5,848 nt of DNA from an uncultured Lachnospiraceae bacterium. Its GTDB lineage: Bacteria; Bacillota; Clostridia; Lachnospirales; Lachnospiraceae. How positions within the stretch are numbered: the stretch's first letter is position 1; the number at the start of each line of letters is the position of its first letter. A program made the position numbers and the translations under genes. The notes beneath the pieces are model-generated. The model made no database searches, was not told where the DNA came from, and saw only the letters and a program-made list of their open reading frames with translations. Of this stretch, positions 1 to 5,241 are shown in pieces. The stretch covers positions 1-5,848 of the forward strand of contig CATZYB010000157.1 in assembly GCA_958426095.1 (NCBI GenBank), read 5' to 3'.

Positions 1-2
1 CA

Positions 3-878
3 TCGCTCATTTTCCTGGGCGTGGGGGCGATGACGGATTTCGGTCCGCTGATTGCCAATCCGATCAGTTTTATCTTAGGAGCAGCAGCCCAGTTTGGTGT
101 TTTCTTTGCTTACATTGCGGCCATATTAATGGGATTCAGCGATAAAGCTGCGGCAGCTATTTCCATTATCGGAGGTGCGGACGGCCCGACTTCCATTTTC
201 CTGGCCGGAAAGCTGGGACAGGGAGACTTGATGGGCCCGATCGCGGTAGCAGCCTATTCTTATATGGCCCTTGTGCCGATCATTCAGCCGCCGATCATGA
301 AATTTCTGACGACAAAGAAAGAACGGGCGATTAAAATGGAACAGCTTCGTCCGGTTTCCAAACTGGAAAAGATTCTGTTCCCGATCATTGTAACGATCGT
401 CGTCGTTCTGATCCTGCCGACAACGGCGCCGTTGGTCGGTATGCTGATGCTGGGAAATCTTTTCAGAGAATCCGGCGTGGTAAAACAGCTTACGGAAACA
501 GCGTCCAATGCTCTGATGTACATTGTTGTTATTATTCTCGGAACAAGCGTTGGCGCTACGACCAGTGCGGAGGCATTCTTAAATCTTCAGACATTGGGGA
601 TCGTAGCTCTTGGTCTGATCGCGTTTGCTATTGGAACAGCAGCGGGCGTGCTTTTTGGTAAGCTCCTCTGCAGGCTTACCGGAGGAAAGATCAATCCGCT
701 GATCGGGTCGGCCGGTGTATCCGCTGTGCCTATGGCGGCCCGTGTATCTCAGAAAGTGGGCGCCGAAGAGGATCCGACCAATTTCCTTTTGATGCATGCC
801 ATGGGACCAAATGTGGCCGGTGTTATTGGTACGGCGGTTGCCGCAGGTACTTTTATGGCGATTTTCGGCGTTATGTGA
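3..878 (+). CDS. oadB: Sodium ion-translocating decarboxylase beta subunit (oxaloacetate decarboxylase type), 5' end outside window
   Basis: This is the integral-membrane subunit that couples decarboxylation of carboxybiotin to export of Na+ across the cytoplasmic membrane. The reading frame is open to the left edge: codons before the GTG at 21 read SLIFLGV and continue the family motif into GAMTDFGP, so that GTG is internal, not the start. The window holds 291 codons; relatives are about 370-430 residues, so roughly 80 or more are missing. Family hallmarks are visible: GGADGP, whose Asp (180-182) matches the ion-binding Asp203 of Klebsiella OadB, and the C-terminal NPLIGSAGVSAVPMAAR block, whose Asn (693-695), Gly (705-707), Ser (720-722) and Arg (741-743) keep the spacing of N373, G377, S382 and R389. 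Many hydrophobic segments are present. It lies 30 bp before oadA, presumably in one operon. A glutaconyl-CoA or methylmalonyl-CoA decarboxylase beta subunit would look similar; the adjacent OadA-type alpha subunit favours oxaloacetate. Confidence 0.93.
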   Translation, partial: SLIFLGVGAMTDFGPLIANPISFILGAAAQFGVFFAYIAAILMGFSDKAAAAISIIGGADGPTSIFLAGKLGQGDLMGPIAVAAYSYMALVPIIQPPIMKFLTTKKERAIKMEQLRPVSKLEKILFPIIVTIVVVLILPTTAPLVGMLMLGNLFRESGVVKQLTETASNALMYIVVIILGTSVGATTSAEAFLNLQTLGIVALGLIAFAIGTAAGVLFGKLLCRLTGGKINPLIGSAGVSAVPMAARVSQKVGAEEDPTNFLLMHAMGPNVAGVIGTAVAAGTFMAIFGVM

Positions 879-908
879 TGACAGGCGGTTTGTACAGGAG
901 GTAGAAAA

Positions 909-2321
909 ATGTCAGAACAAGTGAAAAAACCGGTAAAGATTACCGAAACTGTATTGCGAGATGCACATCAGTCTCTGCTTGCCACACGAATGACGACAGA
1001 GCAGATGCTGCCGATTATTGATAAAATGGATAAGGTAGGCTATCATTCTGTTGAATGCTGGGGCGGTGCCACCTTTGATGCTTCTCTTCGATTTTTAAAG
1101 GAAGACCCATGGGAGCGGCTCAGAAAACTTCGTGATGGTTTTAAAAATACGAAACTTCAGATGTTGTTCCGGGGACAGAATATCCTTGGATACCGTCATT
1201 ATGCCGATGACGTGGTGGACTATTTTGTCCGGAAGTCGGTCGCCAACGGTATCGATATTATCCGGATTTTTGATGCTTTAAATGATCTGAGGAACCTGGA
1301 AACATCGGTGAAAGCCACAGTGCGGGAGGGCGGACATGCTCAGGTAGCCCTGTCCTATACACTGGGAGATGCCTATACACTGGATTACTGGAAGGATATT
1401 GCAAAACGTATCGAGGATATGGGAGCAAATTCCATTTGCATTAAAGATATGGCCGGACTTTTAGTGCCTTATGCGGCGACGGAACTGGTATCCGCCTTAA
1501 AAGAGTCCACAGATCTGCCGATTCAGCTCCACACCCATTATACCAGCGGCGTGGCTTCAATGACCTACATGAAGGCTGTGGAAGCGGGATGCGATGTCAT
1601 TGATACGGCCATGTCTCCATTGGCTCTGGGAACGAGCCAGCCAGCCACGGAAGTTATGGTAGAAACCTTTAGGGGAACACCTTATGATACGGGACTGGAT
1701 CAGGGGCTTTTATCGGAGATTGCCGAATATTTCCGTCCGATTCGGGAAGAGGCGCTGGACAGCGGTCTTTTAAATCCGAAGGTACTCGGCGTGAATATTA
1801 AGACCCTGCTGTATCAGGTGCCGGGCGGTATGCTTTCCAACCTGGTATCCCAGTTAAAAGATGCACATGCGGAAGATAAATATTATGAAGTGTTGGAAGA
1901 AATTCCAAGAGTCCGTAAAGATTTTGGCGAACCGCCGCTGGTTACTCCGTCCAGTCAGATCGTGGGAACCCAGGCGGTTTTGAATGTCCTTATGGGCGAG
2001 CGGTATAAGATGATCACCAAAGAAAGTAAGGCGCTTTTGAAAGGTGAATACGGTCAGACAGTTAAGCCGTTTAATCCGGAAGTTCAGAAGAAGGCCATCG
2101 GTGATGAAGAACCGATCACCTGCCGTCCGGCCGATTTGATTCCGAATGAGCTGGAAAGTCTTGAAAAAGAAATGGCCCAGTATAAATGCCAGGATGAAGA
2201 TGTTTTATCCTATGCCTTATTCCCACAGGTGGCGACGGACTTTTTCAAATACCGGGAAGCTCAGAAAACTAAAATAGATGCGGCAAAAGCCGATACAGAA
2301 AATAAAGTATATCCGGTATAA
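909..2321 (+). CDS. oadA: Oxaloacetate decarboxylase alpha subunit / pyruvate carboxylase subunit B, carboxyltransferase only (no biotin domain)
   Basis: A cytoplasmic carboxyltransferase of 470 residues that moves CO2 from oxaloacetate to biotin, giving pyruvate; the beta subunit then decarboxylates carboxybiotin. The N-terminal HMGL-like TIM barrel (about residues 10-280) opens with ITETVLRDAHQS. Metal and active-site residues are in place: Asp18, Lys179 in CIKDMAGL (the carboxylated-lysine position of pyruvate carboxylase), and His208/His210 in LHTHYTSG. These sit one residue after D17, K178, H207 and H209 as I recall them for Vibrio OadA. The conserved PYC_OADA region follows (about 290-465). 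Full-length OadA is about 590-600 residues with a C-terminal biotinyl MKM domain; here the protein ends right after the PYC_OADA region, so biotin must sit on a separate carrier, likely encoded upstream out of view. The start is set by AGGAGG at 896-901, 7 nt before ATG. It is last in its operon, with a terminator 27 bp downstream. A role in a pyruvate carboxylase cannot be excluded. Confidence 0.93.
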   Translation: MSEQVKKPVKITETVLRDAHQSLLATRMTTEQMLPIIDKMDKVGYHSVECWGGATFDASLRFLKEDPWERLRKLRDGFKNTKLQMLFRGQNILGYRHYADDVVDYFVRKSVANGIDIIRIFDALNDLRNLETSVKATVREGGHAQVALSYTLGDAYTLDYWKDIAKRIEDMGANSICIKDMAGLLVPYAATELVSALKESTDLPIQLHTHYTSGVASMTYMKAVEAGCDVIDTAMSPLALGTSQPATEVMVETFRGTPYDTGLDQGLLSEIAEYFRPIREEALDSGLLNPKVLGVNIKTLLYQVPGGMLSNLVSQLKDAHAEDKYYEVLEEIPRVRKDFGEPPLVTPSSQIVGTQAVLNVLMGERYKMITKESKALLKGEYGQTVKPFNPEVQKKAIGDEEPITCRPADLIPNELESLEKEMAQYKCQDEDVLSYALFPQVATDFFKYREAQKTKIDAAKADTENKVYPV

Positions 2322-2347
2322 AAAGCGGTTTGCAAATCCATAGTGCC

Positions 2348-2396
2348 AATAACCCCTATCACATTGCGTAAATGCAGGGTGATAGGGGTTATTTTA
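2348..2396 (+). terminator. Intrinsic terminator of the oadB-oadA operon, between convergent genes
   Basis: A perfect 15-bp stem pairs 2348-2362 with 2379-2393. The 16-nt loop can fold a further 3-bp helix (TGC 2365-2367 with GCA 2374-2376). On the + strand the right arm runs into TTATTTTA, a short U-tract. It starts 27 bp after the oadA stop and ends 13 bp before the nrdD stop codon on the other strand. On the minus strand the same hairpin is followed by GGCACTATGG, with no U-tract beyond the ATT of the stem, so it is probably a weaker terminator for nrdD. Confidence 0.88.
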
Positions 2397-2408
2397 ATGT
2401 CAGTAAGA

Positions 2409-4778
2409 TCAGGAGCGGTCCTGAATGAATTTTTTAATATTGGACGCATTGGCGTATTTTTCCACGTTGCCGTCATGGAGAACGACCAGTGTCGGGGCCT
2501 GACGGATATTAAATTTCTGGCTTAAATCTGCATGGGTCTCCGCATCGATTTTCTCAAAATCTACATGGGCCTTTGTCAGCATACTGCCAGCCATTTTACA
2601 GTTTGGACAGGTGGCCGTTGTAAACAGAAGAATCTGGTCTTTGGAAGCGGAAACTTCTTCCTGCGGCCGGGCTTCATTATAATGGATTTCCTTTGGCCGG
2701 AAAACAGAAGTTTCAATGTTGTAAACTTTACGGTCTTTAAATTCTTTTGTTTTTCCTTCATTCCAGTTTTGAACCGGACGATAGTAACCGGTGATCCGGC
2801 TATAGACCTCGGTGCTTCCGCCGCAGATCGGGCATGTATGTTTTTCACCGCTGATATATCCGTGGTCTTTGCATACAGAATATGTCGGCGATAATGTATA
2901 ATATGGAAGTTTGTAGTTTTCGGCAATCTTCCGTACCAGGTTCGCGGCTGCTTTCCAATCCGGAAGTTTTTCGCCAAGGAAAGCGTGAAATACAGTACCG
3001 GAGGTATAAAGTGTCTGTAATTCATCCTGGATATCCAAAGCTTCGAAGATATCTTCTGTATAGCCCACCGGAAGATGGGAGCTGTTTGTATAGTATGGCA
3101 TAGATGTGTCATCACTGGCGGTAATGATATCCGGGAACTGTTCCAGATCATGTTTGGCCAGGCGGTAAGCTGTGGATTCTGCCGGTGTAGCTTCCAGGTT
3201 GAATAGATCGCCATAAAGTTCCTGATAGTCAGAGAGACGTTCCCGCATGTGATTTAAAACATCTTTTGTGAAAGACTGAGCTTTTTCGTGGGTCAGATCT
3301 TCACGGATCCATTTGGCGTTCAGGCAGGCTTCATTCATACCAAGAAGGCCGATGGTTGAAAAATGATTTTCAAAGCTGCCCAGATATCTCTTTGTATATG
3401 GATAAAGTCCTTCATCTAAAAGCTTAGTGATGATGGTACGTTTTGTGTTCAGAGAACGGGCGGCGATATCCATCATTTTATCCAGACGTTTGTAGAATTC
3501 CGCTTCATCGTTAGAAAGATAGGCGATTCTAGGCATGTTGATCGTGACAACGCCGACGGAACCGGTACTTTCGCCGCTTCCAAAGAAACCGCCGGATTTT
3601 TTGCGAAGTTCACGAAGATCCAGGCGCAAACGACAGCACATGCTTCGAATATCGCTTGGAGCCATATCGCTGTTAATATAGTTGGAAAAATATGGTGTTC
3701 CGTATTTGGAGGTCATCTCGAAGAGAAGACGATTATTCTCTGTATCGGACCAGTCAAAATCTTTTGTGATCGAATAGGTTGGGATCGGATACTGGAATCC
3801 GCGTCCATTGGCATCGCCTTCGATCATGATCTCAATAAAGGCTTTATTGACCATATCCATTTCCTTCTTACAGTCTTTGTACTTAAAGTCCATTTCTTTG
3901 CCGCCAACAATGGCATTTAATTCAGCAAGGTCATCCGGTACAACCCAGTCCAGAGTAATATTGGAAAATGGCGACTGGGTTCCCCAGCGGCTCGGCGTAT
4001 TGACGCCATAGATAAAAGATTCAATACATTTTTTGACAGCATCGTAGCTTAAATTATCGGTTTTGACAAACGGCGCCAGATATGTATCAAAGGATGAGAA
4101 AGCCTGGGCGCCGGCCCATTCATTCTGCATGATCCCGAGGAAGTTGACCATCTGATTGCAGAGGGTTGCCAGATGCTTTGCCGGAGCGGAGGTGATCTTG
4201 CCGCTGACACCGCCGAGACCTTCCTGGATCAGTTGTTTTAAAGACCAGCCCGCACAGTATCCGGTCAGCATAGACAAGTCGTGGAGATGAATGTCTGCGT
4301 TCCGGTGGGCGTTGGCGATTTCTTCATCATAAATTTCAGACAGCCAGTAGTTGGCTGTAATAGCACCGGAGTTGCTCAGAATAAGTCCGCCGACCGAGTA
4401 AGTCACTGTGGAGTTTTCTTTGACACGCCAGTCAGTGACTTTTACATAGCTGTCAACAACATCTTTATAATCAAGAATCGTGGATTTCATGTTGCGGATC
4501 TTTTCCCGCTGTTTCCGATAGAGAATGTAAGCTTTGGCAACCTCTGTATAACCGGCCTGAACGAGTACCTGCTCCACACTGTCCTGGATATCTTCAACCT
4601 GGATTTTATCGTCTTTGATCTTAGGCTCAAAATCTGCGGTTACTTTCAATGTTAAAAAATCAATAATATTTGGATTGTAATTTACTTCTTTTGCTTCAAA
4701 GGCACGGGTAATGGCCACATTGATCTTGGATAAGTCGAATTCGGCAATTTTTCCGTCCCGTTTAATGACCTGATACAT
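2409..4778 (-). CDS. nrdD: Anaerobic (class III) ribonucleoside-triphosphate reductase with fused C-terminal thioredoxin/glutaredoxin-like domain
   Basis: An oxygen-sensitive glycyl-radical enzyme that makes dNTPs from NTPs. The ATG at 4778 is chosen because AAGGAG (4791-4786) stands 7 nt before it and the protein then begins MYQVIKRDG, a normal ATP-cone start; the frame extends 19 codons further up but crosses the predicted promoter region. Length is 789 residues. In order: ATP-cone (about 2-93); Cys175 in GYCAGW; M380-C381-C382-R383, where Cys382 aligns with the thiyl-radical Cys of E. coli MGCR; Cys485 in GMNEAC; a zinc-site-like cluster C636, H639, C649, C652; and the radical Gly664 in RITGYYRPVQNW. 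After a linker, residues about 712-789 form a redoxin domain with C724-P-N-C727 and cis-Pro762 in QAPTLVV. MCCR resembles the thioredoxin-dependent rather than the formate-dependent subtype, and the fused domain would be a built-in electron donor (inference). Activation needs NrdG, which is not seen next to it. It is convergent with oadA and divergent from thl, with NrdR boxes upstream. Confidence 0.97.
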   Translation of the reverse strand: MYQVIKRDGKIAEFDLSKINVAITRAFEAKEVNYNPNIIDFLTLKVTADFEPKIKDDKIQVEDIQDSVEQVLVQAGYTEVAKAYILYRKQREKIRNMKSTILDYKDVVDSYVKVTDWRVKENSTVTYSVGGLILSNSGAITANYWLSEIYDEEIANAHRNADIHLHDLSMLTGYCAGWSLKQLIQEGLGGVSGKITSAPAKHLATLCNQMVNFLGIMQNEWAGAQAFSSFDTYLAPFVKTDNLSYDAVKKCIESFIYGVNTPSRWGTQSPFSNITLDWVVPDDLAELNAIVGGKEMDFKYKDCKKEMDMVNKAFIEIMIEGDANGRGFQYPIPTYSITKDFDWSDTENNRLLFEMTSKYGTPYFSNYINSDMAPSDIRSMCCRLRLDLRELRKKSGGFFGSGESTGSVGVVTINMPRIAYLSNDEAEFYKRLDKMMDIAARSLNTKRTIITKLLDEGLYPYTKRYLGSFENHFSTIGLLGMNEACLNAKWIREDLTHEKAQSFTKDVLNHMRERLSDYQELYGDLFNLEATPAESTAYRLAKHDLEQFPDIITASDDTSMPYYTNSSHLPVGYTEDIFEALDIQDELQTLYTSGTVFHAFLGEKLPDWKAAANLVRKIAENYKLPYYTLSPTYSVCKDHGYISGEKHTCPICGGSTEVYSRITGYYRPVQNWNEGKTKEFKDRKVYNIETSVFRPKEIHYNEARPQEEVSASKDQILLFTTATCPNCKMAGSMLTKAHVDFEKIDAETHADLSQKFNIRQAPTLVVLHDGNVEKYANASNIKKFIQDRS

Positions 4779-4785
4779 ATATAAA

Positions 4786-4791
4786 CTCCTT
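4786..4791 (-). promoter_or_regulatory. Ribosome binding site of nrdD (decides the start)
   Basis: The minus strand reads AAGGAG, 7 nt before the ATG at 4778-4776 (spacer TTTATAT). The longer frame starting at 4835 has no comparable site, and its start codon lies upstream of the predicted transcription start near 4817, so the shorter protein is preferred. Confidence 0.9.
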
Positions 4792-4823
4792 CCCTGTAAC
4801 TGAAAATAATCGAGGTAATTGAT

Positions 4824-4852
4824 ATTGTATAACAAAAAATGGTATATGTCAA
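4824..4852 (-). promoter_or_regulatory. Predicted sigma-A-type promoter of nrdD
   Basis: On the minus strand a perfect -35 TTGACA (4852-4847) is followed after 17 bp by -10 TACAAT (4829-4824), five of six matches. Transcription should start near 4817, giving a leader of about 40 nt that contains the nrdD ribosome binding site. The proximal NrdR box ends 7 bp upstream of the -35. Confidence 0.75.
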
Positions 4853-4881
4853 TTGACAGAACAATATATTGTGCTTATTAT
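4853..4881 (+). promoter_or_regulatory. Predicted divergent promoter reading toward thl
   Basis: On the + strand TTGACA (4853-4858) is followed after 17 bp by TATTAT (4876-4881), five of six matches. Its -35 abuts the nrdD -35 inside the palindrome TGTCAATTGACA (4847-4858). NrdR box 1 fills the -35/-10 spacer and box 2 covers the predicted start near 4888, so NrdR binding would block it. The product would be either a leader of about 350 nt for thl or a small RNA; no terminator is visible before thl. The palindrome makes a second TTGACA automatic, so only the -10 and spacing are independent evidence. Confidence 0.4.
4859..4874. promoter_or_regulatory. NrdR box 1 (proximal to nrdD)
   Basis: A 16-bp site around the perfect 12-bp palindrome ACAATATATTGT (4861-4872). 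It matches every core position, CwAtATaTwG, of the NrdR consensus acaCwAtATaTwGtgt. NrdR is the zinc-finger/ATP-cone repressor that senses dATP/ATP and controls ribonucleotide reductase genes. Confidence 0.88.
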
Positions 4882-4890
4882 TAACGAAAA

Positions 4891-4906
4891 TTACAATATA
4901 TTGTGA
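4891..4906. promoter_or_regulatory. NrdR box 2 (distal to nrdD)
   Basis: A second copy of the same core, with ACAATATATTGT at 4893-4904. Its centre is exactly 32 bp from that of box 1, about three helical turns, which is the tandem arrangement typical of NrdR operators. The 16-bp gap between the boxes is unrelated sequence. Confidence 0.88.
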
Positions 4907-4987
4907 TTGATAAATAGATGTTTATTGGGAAAATTATAAAAACCGTAAAATCATAAGATAAATTCTTAACAAAAACTGTAAAAAAAG

Positions 4988-5016
4988 TTGACAAATAATT
5001 TGCACGCAAATAAAAA
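4988..5016 (+). promoter_or_regulatory. Weak candidate upstream promoter toward thl
   Basis: A perfect TTGACA (4988-4993) has only TAAAAA (5011-5016, four of six) at 17 bp spacing. The spacer contains the dyad ATTTGC-AC-GCAAAT (4998-5011), which could be an operator. In such AT-rich DNA a match this good may be chance; the promoter at 5071 is stronger. Confidence 0.25.
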
Positions 5017-5070
5017 TAAACATAATGAATAAAACAAAATTGTACAATATGCCGAAAAGTGAAATAGGAC

Positions 5071-5099
5071 TTTACAGTTTTTAATAAATATGTCATAAT
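5071..5099 (+). promoter_or_regulatory. Predicted main promoter of thl, with extended -10
   Basis: TTTACA (5071-5076, five of six) and CATAAT (5094-5099, five of six) are separated by 17 bp. A TG at 5091-5092 one base before the -10 makes it an extended -10 promoter. Transcription should start near 5106, giving a leader of about 136 nt. The -35 lies inside the inverted copy of the AAAAACTGTAAA repeat. Confidence 0.65.
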
Positions 5100-5117
5100 A
5101 ATGTTCATGAGGGATAA

Positions 5118-5135
5118 CGGTTAAAATATTAACAC
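5118..5135. promoter_or_regulatory. Rex-type operator upstream of thl
   Basis: The site reads GTTAA-AATA-TTAAC in its core (5120-5133), a perfect match to the inner part of the clostridial Rex consensus TTGTTAANNNNTTAACAA; 11 of 14 fixed positions match overall. Rex is the NADH/NAD+-sensing repressor of fermentation genes, and thiolase/butyrate genes are known Rex targets in clostridia. The site begins about 12 nt after the predicted transcription start, where a bound repressor would block initiation or escape. Confidence 0.65.
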
Positions 5136-5170
5136 TAAAAGTTATTATTTGATTCCGAAAAGTAATCAAT

Positions 5171-5201
5171 TATCACAATTCTGACCCGTCAGAGCGTGAT
5201 A
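5171..5201 (+). other. Stem-loop in the thl mRNA leader
   Basis: TATCAC (5171-5176) pairs with GTGATA (5196-5201). After a small internal loop, TTCTGA (5179-5184) pairs with TCAGAG (5189-5194, one G-U) around a CCCG tetraloop. No U-tract follows, so it is not an intrinsic terminator. It ends about 25 nt before the thl ribosome binding site and may stabilise the mRNA or affect translation (inference). Confidence 0.45.
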
Positions 5202-5241
5202 TAAACAATGAAAATCTAACAACTAAAAGGAGAAGGACGTT

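Larger units (their letters stand above)
4779..5241. other. AT-rich divergent intergenic control region between nrdD and thl
   Basis: These 463 bp separate two divergent genes and are much richer in A+T than the coding sequence on either side. I find no credible gene here; the short frames inside lack ribosome binding sites. The nrdD half (4824-4906) holds back-to-back promoters and two NrdR boxes. The thl half (5071-5201) holds a promoter, a Rex-type operator and a leader hairpin. The middle (4907-5070) holds short repeats, two perfect dyads (ATTTGC-AC-GCAAAT at 4998-5011 and ATTGTACAAT at 5039-5048) and a weaker promoter candidate. Confidence 0.8.

Noticed and set aside
21..23. GTG at 21 as start of the decarboxylase beta subunit
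   Set aside because: The frame is open to the left edge and the preceding codons continue the conserved family sequence, so the gene starts outside the window.
2576..3214. 212-codon frame on the minus strand inside nrdD
   Set aside because: It overlaps nrdD in another frame on the same strand, has no family resemblance and no ribosome binding site; nrdD is unmistakable.
4779..4835. N-terminal extension of NrdD by 19 residues to the ATG at 4835
   Set aside because: The added residues do not look like the family, its start lacks a ribosome binding site and lies upstream of the predicted transcription start; AAGGAG at 4791-4786 fits the ATG at 4778.
5025..5084. Small frame of 19 codons (MNKTKLYN...) upstream of thl
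   Set aside because: No ribosome binding site, and it would overlap the predicted thl promoter.
5101..5124. Possible 7-codon upstream ORF in the thl leader
   Set aside because: No ribosome binding site; its first ATG precedes the predicted transcription start and it runs into the Rex-type site.
4881..5169. Minus-strand frames of 67-75 codons in the intergenic region
   Set aside because: Phe/Tyr/Ile-rich translations of AT-rich DNA with no ribosome binding site and no recognisable domain; they overlap the control elements.
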